From NCBI RefSeq assembly GCF_003050785.1, contig NZ_QAOH01000006.1, forward strand, positions 181,874 to 245,873: a DNA stretch of 64,000 nucleotides, read 5' to 3'. Source of the stretch: Celeribacter persicus. Its GTDB lineage: Bacteria > Pseudomonadota > Alphaproteobacteria > Rhodobacterales > Rhodobacteraceae. Of this stretch, positions 10,053-19,107 are shown in pieces (position 1 is the first letter of the stretch; each line of letters starts with the position of its first letter). Position numbers and translations under genes: made by a program. Under the pieces are notes generated by a model. The model was not told the origin of the DNA. It searched no databases and worked only from the letters and a program-made list of their open reading frames with translations.

Positions 10053-10808
10053 ATGGACATTCGCTTCGACGGGAAAACCGCCATTGTCACAGGCGCGGCT
10101 TCGGGCATCGGCGCCGCCATTGCCGAAGAACTGGCGAGCGGAGGCGCAAGTGTCATCGTCGCTGACCTGAACGCGGAAGCGGCTGCTGCGGAAGTGACCA
10201 GGATCGAAGCTGCGGGCGGTAAGGCGCTTGCCACGACCGTCGACGTATCCGACCCCGAAGCCGTCAAAGCCATGGTCGATTTCGCAGTCGAGAAAACCGG
10301 CAAGCTCGATCTTCTGGTGAACAACGCAGGCATCGGCGGGCCCTTGTCGCCGATCACCGATGTGGACCCGATCAAATGGAAACAGGTCATCGACATCAAC
10401 CTGATGGGCGTGTTCTACGGCATGCATTACGGCGCGCAGGCGATGAAGGCCACGGGCGGAGGGGCAATCGTCAACATGGCCTCGATTCTGGGCTCTGTGG
10501 GCGATCTCAACATTTCGGCCTATGTCTCCGCGAAACACGGGGTCGTGGGGATGACGAAAGCGGCCGCGCTCGAAATGGCCGCCGACAACATCCGCGTCAA
10601 TTCAGTGGGGCCGGGCTATATCGAAACCCCGCTCGTGGTCGGCGCTTTGCCCGACGAGGTGCTCGAAAATCTCCGCTCGCGTCACGCCAGCAAACGGCTC
10701 GGCAAACCCGAAGAGGTGGCGGCCCTCGTCGCCTTCCTCCTCTCGGATCGGGCGAGCTTCATCACCGGCTCCTATCACCTTGTGGATTCCGGCTACACGG
10801 CACTCTAA
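10053..10808 (+). CDS. Short-chain dehydrogenase/reductase
   Basis: A 251-residue classical SDR. TGAASGIG at 13-20 binds the cofactor; D38 in VADLN suggests NAD(H). NNAG is at 90-93 and the catalytic S144, Y157 and K161 are in place. GPGYIETPL and the C-terminal FITGSYHLVDSGY are typical of secondary-alcohol or 3-oxoacyl reductases; the substrate is not determined. The ATG has GGAGGA nine bases upstream. A strong terminator follows at 10830. Confidence 0.9.
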   Translation: MDIRFDGKTAIVTGAASGIGAAIAEELASGGASVIVADLNAEAAAAEVTRIEAAGGKALATTVDVSDPEAVKAMVDFAVEKTGKLDLLVNNAGIGGPLSPITDVDPIKWKQVIDINLMGVFYGMHYGAQAMKATGGGAIVNMASILGSVGDLNISAYVSAKHGVVGMTKAAALEMAADNIRVNSVGPGYIETPLVVGALPDEVLENLRSRHASKRLGKPEEVAALVAFLLSDRASFITGSYHLVDSGYTAL

Positions 10809-10829
10809 TTCCTCTCCCTGTTGGAGACT

Positions 10830-10859
10830 GGCGCGCGGCACTCCTGCGCGCCTTTTTTT
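10830..10859 (+). terminator. Rho-independent terminator
   Basis: A 7-bp stem GGCGCGC/GCGCGCC with a nine-base loop is followed by seven T residues, 21 bases after the SDR stop. Confidence 0.92.
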
Positions 10860-10946
10860 GTGGATGATCCCTGCCCTCTGGCTCTTTGCCCGCAAGCGCG
10901 ATAGAGAAACGGGAAGATATCTTTAACGGACGACCGGACGACCCAC

Positions 10947-12665
10947 ATGGCACGCACGCTCATCACCTCCGCCCTGCCCTATATCAACGGCATCAAGCAC
11001 CTCGGCAATCTCGTGGGCTCGCAACTCCCCGCCGATCTCTATGCCCGCTATCGCCGGGCACGCGGTGATGAGGTTCTGTTCCTCTGCGCCACCGATGAGC
11101 ATGGCACACCGGCCGAGATTGCGGCACAAAAAGCGGGCAAGCCAGTTGCCGAATATTGCGCGGAACTGCATGACGTTCAGGCCGAAATCGCGGCGGGCTT
11201 TCGCCTGTCCTTCGATCATTTCGGACGTTCGTCCTCGGCACAGAATCACAAGCTGACCCAGCATCTCGCCAAGCAGCTCTATGATGCCGGATTGATCGAA
11301 GTGGTGGAAGAGACCCAGATTTACTCCATCACCGATGGCCGTTTCCTGCCCGACCGTTACATCGAAGGCACCTGCCCGAACTGTGGCTATGACTCCGCAC
11401 GCGGCGATCAATGCGACAACTGCACGAAACAGCTCGATCCGACCGACCTGATCAACCCGCATTCGACCATTTCTGGCGCGACCGATCTGGAACAACGCAG
11501 CACGAAACACCTCTACCTGAAACAATCCAAGATGCGCGATGCGCTCAATGAGTGGATCGACAGCAAAACCGACTGGCCGGTTCTGACCACTTCGATTGCA
11601 AAGAAATGGCTCAACGATGGCGACGGTTTGCAGGACCGTGGCATCACCCGTGATCTGAGCTGGGGCGTGCCGGTGCAATTCGAGGACGCGCCATGGGAGG
11701 GCATGGATGGCAAGGTATTCTACGTCTGGTTCGACGCCCCCATCGAATATATCGCCTGTGGCGCGGAATGGGCCGAAAAACAGGGGCTCGGCGAAGAGGC
11801 TTGGCAGCGTTGGTGGCGGACCGATAAGGGCGCGGGCGATGTTCGATATGTGGAATTCATGGGCAAGGACAACGTGCCCTTCCACACCCTGTCCTTCCCG
11901 GTCACCATGCTGGGCTCCGGTGAGCCTTGGAAGATGGTCGATTACATCAAATCGTTCAATTACCTGAACTATGACGGCGGGCAATTCTCCACCTCGCGCG
12001 GGCGCGGTGTGTTCATGGATCAGGCGCTGTCGATCCTTCCGGCGGATTACTGGCGCTGGTGGCTCCTGTCTCACGCGCCGGAAAGCTCGGACAGCGAGTT
12101 CACATGGGAAAACTTCCAGGTCTCCGTCAACAAAGACCTCGCCGACGTGCTGGGAAATTTCGTCTCCCGGATCACCAAATTCTGTCGGTCCAAGTTTGGT
12201 GAAACCGTTCCGGAAGGTGGCGCCTATGGCGAACAGGAACAGGCGTTGATTGCCGATCTGAGCGCGAAAGTCGCGGAATATCAGACGCATATGGACGCGA
12301 TCGAAGTGCGCAAAGGAGCGAACGCGCTGCGCGCCATCTGGGTTGCGGGCAACGAATACCTGCAATCTGCCGCGCCTTGGGCAACCTTCAAGGAAGACCC
12401 GGAGAAGGCGGCGGCACAGGTGCGCCTCGGCCTCAACCTGATCGGGCTTTACGCGCGTCTCTCCGCACCCTTCATTCCGGATACGGCGGGCAAATTGCAG
12501 ACCGCTCTGGCGCTCCCGGATCTCGACTGGCCGGAAGATGTGGCGGGGGCGCTCGACGCGCTCAAACCGGGTCACACCTTCGTCGTGCCGGACAATCTTT
12601 TCGCCAAGATTGCAGACGAGCAACGCGAGGAATGGCAGGCGAAATTCGCCGGAACGCGCGGCTAA
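10947..12665 (+). CDS. metG: Methionine--tRNA ligase
   Basis: A 572-residue class I aminoacyl-tRNA synthetase. The HIGH-like motif is KHLGN near residue 15. The zinc knuckle is C-x2-C-x9-C-x2-C ([17 protein letters not shown]), and the KMSKS-like motif is FSTSRG near 347-352. The C-terminal EMAP-II-like tRNA-binding domain of E. coli MetRS is absent, as is common in alphaproteobacteria. It is essential, charging initiator and elongator tRNA-Met. Confidence 0.97.
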   Translation: MARTLITSALPYINGIKHLGNLVGSQLPADLYARYRRARGDEVLFLCATDEHGTPAEIAAQKAGKPVAEYCAELHDVQAEIAAGFRLSFDHFGRSSSAQNHKLTQHLAKQLYDAGLIEVVEETQIYSITDGRFLPDRYIEGTCPNCGYDSARGDQCDNCTKQLDPTDLINPHSTISGATDLEQRSTKHLYLKQSKMRDALNEWIDSKTDWPVLTTSIAKKWLNDGDGLQDRGITRDLSWGVPVQFEDAPWEGMDGKVFYVWFDAPIEYIACGAEWAEKQGLGEEAWQRWWRTDKGAGDVRYVEFMGKDNVPFHTLSFPVTMLGSGEPWKMVDYIKSFNYLNYDGGQFSTSRGRGVFMDQALSILPADYWRWWLLSHAPESSDSEFTWENFQVSVNKDLADVLGNFVSRITKFCRSKFGETVPEGGAYGEQEQALIADLSAKVAEYQTHMDAIEVRKGANALRAIWVAGNEYLQSAAPWATFKEDPEKAAAQVRLGLNLIGLYARLSAPFIPDTAGKLQTALALPDLDWPEDVAGALDALKPGHTFVVPDNLFAKIADEQREEWQAKFAGTRG

Positions 12666-12701
12666 GGCGCATTCGCAAAAATGTTCGAATCAGCCAAGGA
12701 A

Positions 12702-12729
12702 AGTCCTCCACTCGGAGGACTTTTTCTTT
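12702..12729 (+). terminator. Rho-independent terminator after metG
   Basis: The stem AGTCCTCC/GGAGGACT with a four-base ACTC loop is followed by TTTTTCTTT. It lies between metG and the convergent glycosyltransferase. Confidence 0.88.
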
Positions 12730-12737
12730 GGCCGGTC

Positions 12738-13562
12738 TCAGATTTCGGCCAATTGAGCAATACCATTGCGCGCCTGCGTCTCCCCCGATTTGCGCAGGGT
12801 GAGAATGTAATCGCGGTTGGCTTGCTTGACCTGCTGATCGGCATAGGATCGGCCGTGATCGAGATGATAAGCCGGGGCGGTGTAGCGCACATGACGCCCG
12901 CGAATACCCGCGTTGCGCAGCCGCACACCGATCTCCTTGTCGAGCCCGCCATAGGACATGTTGCCCTCGAACCCGTTGACCCGCAGAACATCCTCACGCC
13001 AGACCGAGGCGCAGGCCCCCTGAAAATTCGGCGAGACCGGCGAGAGGCGGTCGAGAAGCGCCATGACGGCGGGCGGAAACGGCATGGATTTCAGCCATTG
13101 TGATCGCCCCTTCGGGGTCCAGCCCGCCAAATGCCCTTCTGACCAGTCATAGCTCTGCGCCTGCAAAAGCCGCTGGGTCAGTTCGGCGTCGAGACGGATC
13201 AGCGACCCGGTGAGATAGCGCCCGCGCATGGCACAGGAGAAATGCCGCCGCAGGGCCTTCGGATGCAGGATCACATCGTCATCGAGAAAGACCAGATAAT
13301 CGCATTCGGAGCCGGCAATCGCCCGGTTCAGCGCAACGGATTTACGAAAACCACGATCCTCATGCCACGAGCGCCGCAGCGGCAGGTCGGGATACGTCGC
13401 CCGAAACGCCTCAATCACCGGCTCTATCCGCGCATCAGACCCGTCATCGGCGAGACAAATGGATGTGGGGCGCAGGCTCTGCTCCGCGATACTCTTGAGA
13501 CAGAGGCGCAGATACTCCGGCTTGTTATAGGTCGCGACAATGACTTCGGATGTGAAATTCAC
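12738..13562 (-). CDS. Family 2 glycosyltransferase
   Basis: A 274-residue GT-A-fold protein. It shows the VIVATYNKPEYLRLCLKSI opening, ADDGSD near 39-44, the metal-binding FLDDD near 90-95, and a galactosyl-type GGLDKEIGVRLRNAG segment with NAG/E of the catalytic base region. The start is GTG at 13562 with AGGGTGA upstream. It probably builds a surface glycan, but no polysaccharide cluster surrounds it. Donor and acceptor are unknown. Confidence 0.85.
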   Translation of the reverse strand: MNFTSEVIVATYNKPEYLRLCLKSIAEQSLRPTSICLADDGSDARIEPVIEAFRATYPDLPLRRSWHEDRGFRKSVALNRAIAGSECDYLVFLDDDVILHPKALRRHFSCAMRGRYLTGSLIRLDAELTQRLLQAQSYDWSEGHLAGWTPKGRSQWLKSMPFPPAVMALLDRLSPVSPNFQGACASVWREDVLRVNGFEGNMSYGGLDKEIGVRLRNAGIRGRHVRYTAPAYHLDHGRSYADQQVKQANRDYILTLRKSGETQARNGIAQLAEI

Positions 13563-13597
13563 GGTTCACCCTTTTTGCTCAGATGGCCCATCGGCCC

Positions 13598-13684
<87 letters not shown>

Positions 13685-13859
13685 CTGCCTCATCCGGGCA
13701 AAAGGCCGGGCCGGTTGCCCCGGACCAACCTGTGCCGAACCTCCTAACATCTTGCCGGAGCCTTGCCCAGAGGCGCGCGCAAACAAACATGTCGCGGCGG
13801 AGAGTTACAGGATGGAGGGCCGGAGGCAAGCCGATTTCAAATCAGGGGGATGTGGCATG

Positions 13860-14699
13860 TCATTCGTCGTTCGATGCCACACGCCGGGCGCTGATGCGGC
13901 TGAGCGTGCGGTCGAAGGCCACACCCACCGGGGTCGGCTGCAACGTATTGGACACAAGGTTGATCTGCGGCTGCGCCCCGCCATAATGATAAGGGTTGGC
14001 GGCAAACCAGGCGTGACGCTCGACAAACGGCAGGCGCTCCATCATCAGGATCGCAGCCTCGGCGAAAGCTGCGTTTTGCGCATAGCTGACGCCACGAACG
14101 TTCTGCCAGTCGACATAGGCGAATTCCGTGACCCAGATCGGGCGCTTGTATTCGGCATGAACGGCGCGGAGCCAGTTTTCAAAGGCTTTCACATCGCCAT
14201 TCGAGGAATAGTAATGCACCGCCATGAAATCGACATGCAAACCTCTGGTCTCTACCTCCGCCATAAAGCGGCCCTGCCATGAATTCTTGCCGAGTGTTTG
14301 CCCCTGCGTCACCGCAGGACTGCCAAGGCGCAGACCGCGCGCTTCGAGCTTTGGCCAAAGCGCGATGGCCTGTTCTACCGACAAGTTGCTCCCTTCGCTC
14401 TTACGCGAATCCGGTTCGTTGAAACCCAGAAGCGTGCGCACCGGCAGGTCGGAAACGATTCTCTTGTTCACATCCGCAGCGTCACGGATCATCGGTACGA
14501 ATTCGACGGAGCGGCGGCGTTTGTCCTCTGACCACATTTGTGTCGGACGCCAAGTGTAATACCAGTCGAGCGCGGGCGCATCCTCGATCCAGCGTAACAT
14601 CGTGTTGCTGGAATTCTCCCATGCGCCGATCCCGGCCTTGTCCGCGAAAAGCGCCGTGGGCATGAGCATGAGAACCGCCAAGAGAAGTTGTCTGACCAT
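13860..14699 (-). CDS. Exported glycoside hydrolase of the Asl1/GH128-like fold
   Basis: A 279-residue protein with a signal peptide (MVRQLLLAVLMLMPTALFA, cut near 19). LLGFNEPD carries the likely acid/base E95 and IWVTEFAYVDW the likely nucleophile E192, the pattern of the Glyco_hydro_cc (GH128, beta-1,3-glucanase) family. It probably acts in the periplasm or outside the cell on a beta-glucan; this is inferred from the family. ATG at 14699 is chosen because it starts the signal peptide with GAGG nine bases before; the longer frame has no such support. Confidence 0.78.
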   Translation of the reverse strand: MVRQLLLAVLMLMPTALFADKAGIGAWENSSNTMLRWIEDAPALDWYYTWRPTQMWSEDKRRRSVEFVPMIRDAADVNKRIVSDLPVRTLLGFNEPDSRKSEGSNLSVEQAIALWPKLEARGLRLGSPAVTQGQTLGKNSWQGRFMAEVETRGLHVDFMAVHYYSSNGDVKAFENWLRAVHAEYKRPIWVTEFAYVDWQNVRGVSYAQNAAFAEAAILMMERLPFVERHAWFAANPYHYGGAQPQINLVSNTLQPTPVGVAFDRTLSRISARRVASNDE

Positions 14700-14924
14700 A
14701 AATGCCTCGTGATTTTCAGTGAAGTTATAGAGGCGAGATGCCTGGAATCGGGCCGGATTGTGACAAAACCCGGACAGAAAGCGTGATTTCGCCGGGGAAC
14801 GCAGCGGCAACGCGGGAAATCGCCGAGCGTGACGATGGCGCAGTGCGGGTCACCTTGCCATAGCCTGCCGAACCCGGCAGGTTGTTTCTCTTGACCTTGC
14901 GGCTCGGGGGCCCACATTGGCGAC

Positions 14925-15671
14925 ATGTTTCCGATCCGCGACCATAATCCTTCCCGCCGTCCCGCTCTGGTCACCTATGCGCTGATCGCGGTGAATATCG
15001 CGGTATTTCTGGCGATGCTGCCGAGCTATGGCGACGAGCGCGCGCTTTTGACGATTTACTCGAACTGGGCGTTGTTGCCCGCGCGGATCAGCTATGGCGA
15101 GGGCTATGACACCTTTCTCACCTCCATGTTCATGCATGGCGGGGTGATGCACATCGCGGGCAATATGTTGTTCCTGTGGATTTTCGGCGACAACCTCGAA
15201 GACGAGATGGGGCATGGGCGCTATCTCGCCTTTTATTTGCTCTGTGGGCTGGCAGCCGGTATGGCGCAGTATCTCGCGGACCCGTCTTCGCGCGTACCCA
15301 TGGTCGGGGCCTCCGGGGCGATCGCCGGTGTCATGGGCGGCTACCTTCTGCTTTTCCCCAGGGCGCGCGTCGATGTGCTCTTCATTTTCATCATCTTTTT
15401 CAGGGTCTTTCCCCTCCCCGCCTGGGTCATGCTCGGCCTGTGGTTCGCACTTCAGGTGGTGGCGGAGCTGGGCTCCAGCGCAGGCACCGGCGGGGTGGCG
15501 CATCTCGCGCATGTCGGCGGTTTCGTCGCGGGGGTTGTGATGGCCACGCCACTCTGGCTCAGGCTCGGCGGTACGACCTATTGGCACCGCACACATGGGC
15601 GCCCGATGCATGCGGAAGCCCGCTATGTATCGTCCCGAAGCTCCGTGCCCATCGTCCGCCGCCGCCGTTAA
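14925..15671 (+). CDS. Rhomboid-family intramembrane serine protease
   Basis: A 248-residue protein with about six membrane segments. The catalytic dyad is S130 in VGASGAIAG (G-x-S-G) and H195 in HLAHVGGFVAG. HGGVMHIAGNMLFLWIFGDN matches the conserved loop 1/TM2 region. It cleaves membrane-embedded helices; the substrate is unknown. The last residues are basic (VRRRR) and face the cytoplasm. The stop TAA is followed by a TAAAGCG fragment of the dispersed repeat but without the matching arm. Confidence 0.92.
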   Translation: MFPIRDHNPSRRPALVTYALIAVNIAVFLAMLPSYGDERALLTIYSNWALLPARISYGEGYDTFLTSMFMHGGVMHIAGNMLFLWIFGDNLEDEMGHGRYLAFYLLCGLAAGMAQYLADPSSRVPMVGASGAIAGVMGGYLLLFPRARVDVLFIFIIFFRVFPLPAWVMLGLWFALQVVAELGSSAGTGGVAHLAHVGGFVAGVVMATPLWLRLGGTTYWHRTHGRPMHAEARYVSSRSSVPIVRRRR

Positions 15672-15704
15672 AGCGTCGGAAACTTTCCAATTCAGGCCGA
15701 AGGA

Positions 15705-15920
15705 TCAGCCCTGTTCCGGTGCGGTGTAATTCGCGACGTCAATGCTTTCGACGTCCGCATTCAGTCTCAGGGTAAAGCCAAAGGCCCCTTGCCATATAAT
15801 CCCCAGCACAACAATGCTCAGTCCGATGACAGCCGCGACCAGCACAACCCAATCGACCGTCACCGCCCCTTGCTCGTCCGCCCGGAACCGTGCCCATATA
15901 TGTTTGAATTCGCCAATCAC
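15705..15920 (-). CDS. Flp-type (type IVb) pilin-like small protein
   Basis: A 71-residue protein. A short charged N-terminus ending FRADEQGAVTVDWVVLV is followed by one long hydrophobic helix (VAAVIGLSIVVLGIIW). That is the layout of alphaproteobacterial Flp/Tad pilin-like proteins, with the acidic residue preceding the helix. GTG at 15920 is preferred since GGAGGG lies seven bases upstream; ATGs further up lack this. No tad secretion or prepilin peptidase genes are nearby, so a solitary pilin-like protein is inferred. Confidence 0.65.
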   Translation of the reverse strand: MIGEFKHIWARFRADEQGAVTVDWVVLVAAVIGLSIVVLGIIWQGAFGFTLRLNADVESIDVANYTAPEQG

Positions 15921-16048
15921 GTGTGTCCCTCCGATGATCACACTCATAGTTGCATGAGAAAGCGACCAAATCACGGCAGGAAACGCGCATTTGAAGGGAA
16001 CCGAAGAGTGCCCGACAGCGTCATATGACAGGCTTTACAGGCGCGCCC

Positions 16049-16837
16049 TCAGGCGGAGCGGATCACCGCCGCGAAACGCTCGAACAGCGCCTCGTTGCCG
16101 CAGATCACTTCGCCGCTCTCGACCGGATTGTCCTCGGGATGAATGCCTTCGACAAAACCGCCCGCCTCTTTCACCAAAAGCACGCCTGCGGCCATGTCCC
16201 AGGCGTTCAGACGGCGCTCCCAGAACCCGTCGTAACGACCGGCGGCCACGTAAGCCAGATCGAGGGCTGCGGCACCCCAGCGACGCACACCGGCGGTGGC
16301 GGGCAGGAGCCGCGCCAGATCGCGCAGCGTCTCCGGCAAATCGCCACGACCGCCGAAGGGAAGCCCGGTGGCAAAGATCGATTCGATCATCTTGGTGCGG
16401 CCCGACACCCGGATGCGGGTATCGTTCATCCAGGCCCCCGCGCCTTTTTCGGCCCAGAACAGCTCGCCCTTGGCCGGATCGAACACCACGGCGGAGACGA
16501 TCTCGCCCTTGTGCTCAAGCGCGATGGAAATCGCCCAATGCGGCAGACCGTGCAGGAAGTTCGTCGTGCCGTCGAGCGGATCGACAATCCAGCGGCGCGT
16601 CGGGTCCTTGCCCTCGACGGGTTTGCTTTCCTCGCCGGTCCAGCCGTAATTCGGGCGCGCCTCCATCAGGGTCTCGCGGATAATCTCTTCGGCGCGGATA
16701 TCGGCCTTGGACACGAAATCGCCCGCGCCCTTGGAAGAGACCTGAAGGTTCTCGACCTCACGGAAATCCTTGACCAGCGAACGACCTGCCGCGCGGGCGG
16801 CTTTGATCATGACATTGAGATTGGCGCTGCCTTGCAT
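16049..16837 (-). CDS. suhB: Inositol-1-monophosphatase family protein SuhB
   Basis: A 262-residue Mg-dependent phosphatase. The metal motifs are GEES (near 68-71), WIVDPLDGTTNF (near 83-94) and NAWDMAAG (near 212-219). It dephosphorylates myo-inositol phosphates; E. coli SuhB also takes part in rRNA antitermination. The gene appears monocistronic. Confidence 0.93.
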   Translation of the reverse strand: MQGSANLNVMIKAARAAGRSLVKDFREVENLQVSSKGAGDFVSKADIRAEEIIRETLMEARPNYGWTGEESKPVEGKDPTRRWIVDPLDGTTNFLHGLPHWAISIALEHKGEIVSAVVFDPAKGELFWAEKGAGAWMNDTRIRVSGRTKMIESIFATGLPFGGRGDLPETLRDLARLLPATAGVRRWGAAALDLAYVAAGRYDGFWERRLNAWDMAAGVLLVKEAGGFVEGIHPEDNPVESGEVICGNEALFERFAAVIRSA

Positions 16838-16955
16838 GGTCCGGGCTCCGAAAGGGTGTTGAGATGTTCAAACCGGGCGTATACGCCGCCCGGCCCGCCC
16901 TGCCAAGAGTTTCAAGGCAAAGAAATGCGCAGAAAGTCGACGTTTTTGCCGGGTT

Positions 16956-17861
16956 TCAGCCGCGCTGAAGCTTCACGGCCTCGGTTTTCGCAATGCGCAG
17001 CACATGCGCCATGTAGGGTTTGCTCACATCGCCCTCGCGCACGGCGGCATACATCCGGCGGGTGATGCCGGTCGCGGTCAGCGGACGGATGGCGTAATCC
17101 GGGTGGCTGCGAATATTGCGCATCACCCAGTCGGGCAACACGGTGATGCCTCGCCCGGCAGCCACCAGCATCAGGATCACATCGGTCAGTTCGACCTGCC
17201 GCACCGTGGCTGGCTGCACCCCGGCGGGGGTCAGCAAGTCCTTGAATACATCGAGCCGGGCACGATCCATCGGATAAGTGATCAGCGTTTGATCCGCGAA
17301 ATCCTCGGCCACAAGAAAAGGTTTCGTCGCCAGTGGCGATTTCGAGGACAGGGCACACATCGGCGCATAATCGAACAGCGGCACGAAGGTGATGCCGGGA
17401 ATATCCTCGGGGTCGGAAGAGATCACGAAATCCACTTCCTCGCGTTCCAGCGCCGGAAGAGCACCGAAAGCGAGGCGCTGGCGAATGTCGACGTCGATCT
17501 CCGGCCAGGCCTTGCGAAACTGGTTGAGCACCGGGAAGAGCCAGTCGAAACAGGCGTGGCATTCCATGGCGATGTGCAACCGGCCCGAGGTGCCCTCCTC
17601 AATACCACGAAACTCGTCTTCGAGCGCCTGCACCTTGGGCAGAACATCCTCGGCCAGCGCCAGAAGCTTCATCCCCGCAGGAGAGAGTTTCAGAGGTTTC
17701 GAACGCCGCACGAAAAGTTCCACCCCGGCCTGATCCTCAAGCCCCTTGACCTGATGGGAGAGCGCGGATTGGGTGATGTTGAGCCGGTCGGCGGCGCGCG
17801 CCAGACCGCCCTCCTCATGGATGGCCTTGATCGTGCGCAGGTGACGGAATTCGAGGTGCAT
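16956..17861 (-). CDS. metR: LysR-type regulator MetR
   Basis: A 301-residue LTTR. The N-terminal HTH has FRHLRTIKAIHEEGGLARAADRLNITQSALSHQVKGLE. The effector domain begins LHIAMECHACFDWLFPVL, a stretch characteristic of the homocysteine-responsive activator MetR. It is divergent from metF with a 94-base shared region, which fits direct control of metF and self-control. Confidence 0.9.
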   Translation of the reverse strand: MHLEFRHLRTIKAIHEEGGLARAADRLNITQSALSHQVKGLEDQAGVELFVRRSKPLKLSPAGMKLLALAEDVLPKVQALEDEFRGIEEGTSGRLHIAMECHACFDWLFPVLNQFRKAWPEIDVDIRQRLAFGALPALEREEVDFVISSDPEDIPGITFVPLFDYAPMCALSSKSPLATKPFLVAEDFADQTLITYPMDRARLDVFKDLLTPAGVQPATVRQVELTDVILMLVAAGRGITVLPDWVMRNIRSHPDYAIRPLTATGITRRMYAAVREGDVSKPYMAHVLRIAKTEAVKLQRG

Positions 17862-17885
17862 CTTGAATGGCGCTCATGTTGATCT

Positions 17886-17924
17886 TGAGAATTATGAATT
17901 TGTCTCACATGGCTTGTCATGACA
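17886..17924. promoter_or_regulatory. metR-metF divergent control region
   Basis: The 94-base divergent gap contains an inverted repeat TGAGA-N12-TCTCA (17886-17907) and a perfect 10-bp palindrome TGTCATGACA (17915-17924). LysR proteins bind T-N11-A-type dyads, so these are candidate MetR sites, but neither fits the E. coli TGAA-N5-TTCA consensus exactly. Confidence 0.45.
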
Positions 17925-17955
17925 CAAGACCCGTCAGTTCAATGAGGACCAGACG

Positions 17956-18789
17956 ATGACCAAAGCGCCAAAAATCTCTTTCGAATTCTTTCCGCCGAAG
18001 GATATCGAGGCCTGTTTTTCTCTGTTCGAGACCTTGCAGGTGCTGGGCGACATGGTGCCGGAATTCGTCTCCGTGACCTATGGCGCGGGCGGCACGACGC
18101 GGGAGTTGACCCATGACGCGGTGGCCTTACTGCATCGCAAATACGGCTGGAACGTCGCCGCGCACCTGACCTGCGTGAACGCGACACGCGAGGAAACCCT
18201 TGCGATTGCAAAGGGCTACAAGGATGCCGGTGTGAACGAAATCGTGGCGCTCCGGGGCGATCCGCCGAAAGGTCAGGGCAAATTCACCCCGGCGGAAGGC
18301 GGCTTTGCCAATTCTGCGGAGTTGATCGCGGCCCTCAAAGCCACCGGCGATTTCAAGATTCGGGTGGGCGCCTATCCGGACCCGCACCCGGATGCGGTAG
18401 ACGCCAATTCCGACATCACCTGGCTCAAGCAAAAATTCGAAGCCGGAGCCGATTCGGCGATCACGCAGTTCTTTTTCGACCCAAACACGTTTTTCCGCTT
18501 CCGCGACCGCTGCGCGAAAGAAGGTATCACGGGAACGATCATTCCCGGCATCCTGCCGATCACAAGTTGGAAAGGCGTCCAGAAATTCGCGGCCGCCTGC
18601 GGCACACCGGTGCCCGCCCGTTATGCCGAGGAATTCGAAGCCTCCGAGGATCATCAGGCATTGGCCATCGAGCTTTGCACCGGGTTGTGCGAGGCGCTGA
18701 TCGCGGAAGGCGTCGAAGACTTGCATTTCTATACGCTGAACCGACCGACATTGACCAAGGCAGTCTGTGCGAATTTGGAAGTTATTTGA
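17956..18789 (+). CDS. metF: Methylenetetrahydrofolate reductase
   Basis: A 277-residue TIM-barrel flavoprotein. It shows ISFEFFPPKD with the catalytic Glu, VSVTYGAGGTTRE, LRGDPPKGQGKF and ITQFFFDPNTFFRF, all family hallmarks. It reduces 5,10-methylene-THF to 5-methyl-THF for methionine synthesis, linking to thyA/folA folate metabolism. Divergent from metR. A short frame with its own ribosome site follows 14 bases later. Confidence 0.95.
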   Translation: MTKAPKISFEFFPPKDIEACFSLFETLQVLGDMVPEFVSVTYGAGGTTRELTHDAVALLHRKYGWNVAAHLTCVNATREETLAIAKGYKDAGVNEIVALRGDPPKGQGKFTPAEGGFANSAELIAALKATGDFKIRVGAYPDPHPDAVDANSDITWLKQKFEAGADSAITQFFFDPNTFFRFRDRCAKEGITGTIIPGILPITSWKGVQKFAAACGTPVPARYAEEFEASEDHQALAIELCTGLCEALIAEGVEDLHFYTLNRPTLTKAVCANLEVI

Positions 18790-18803
18790 GGGGGTGAATA
18801 AAA

Positions 18804-18911
18804 ATGGGTGCGGAACAAGGCGAAGCCGCCGCGCCTGCGCCTGCCCATCCCGGCGGGCTGGCGCATTTCACCGGCGCACAGACCTCTGAAAATCGCAATA
18901 TCTTTCACTAA
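18804..18911 (+). CDS. Possible 35-residue peptide after metF, stop provided by a repeat
   Basis: ATG at 18804 has GAGGGGGTG upstream and opens a 35-codon frame (MGAEQGEAAAPAPAHPGG...) ending at TAA 18909-18911, which is the first three bases of the palindromic element. The composition is Ala/Pro/Gly-rich with no recognised motif. It may be a real small protein coupled to metF, or the stub of a longer gene truncated when the repeat landed. It resembles no family I know. Confidence 0.35.
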   Translation: MGAEQGEAAAPAPAHPGGLAHFTGAQTSENRNIFH

Positions 18912-19031
18912 AGCGCCCCGCCTCTAACCTGAGCTATCAGATAAAGGCGGGGCGCGTGCAACGCTCATATCTCGCTCTGCGTTCCGCCAAAAGCTGTGTC
19001 TCAGTTTTTTGGCGGAACGCTTTATAAAGCG
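18909..19031. repeat. Dispersed palindromic element, long form, copy B
   Basis: Bases 18909-19024 match the copy at 4261 over full length, with the same terminal TAAAGCG/CGCTTTA motifs and the same two hairpins. Immediately after, CGCTTTATAAAGCG (19018-19031) is a perfect 14-bp palindrome, as if a second copy had begun to abut the first. Confidence 0.8.
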
Positions 19032-19107
19032 CATCGCTCAATCGTTTGAGCGCCATCCCACGGGCAGACTTGTCACGGCTACCGCTCAAATGTCCGCGAT
19101 GGACATG

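Noticed and set aside
10923..12623. 566-codon minus-strand frame
   Set aside because: Complete shadow of metG.
15667..15690. Further copy of the TAAAGCG repeat after the rhomboid gene
   Set aside because: Only nine bases of one arm match and there is no pairing arm.
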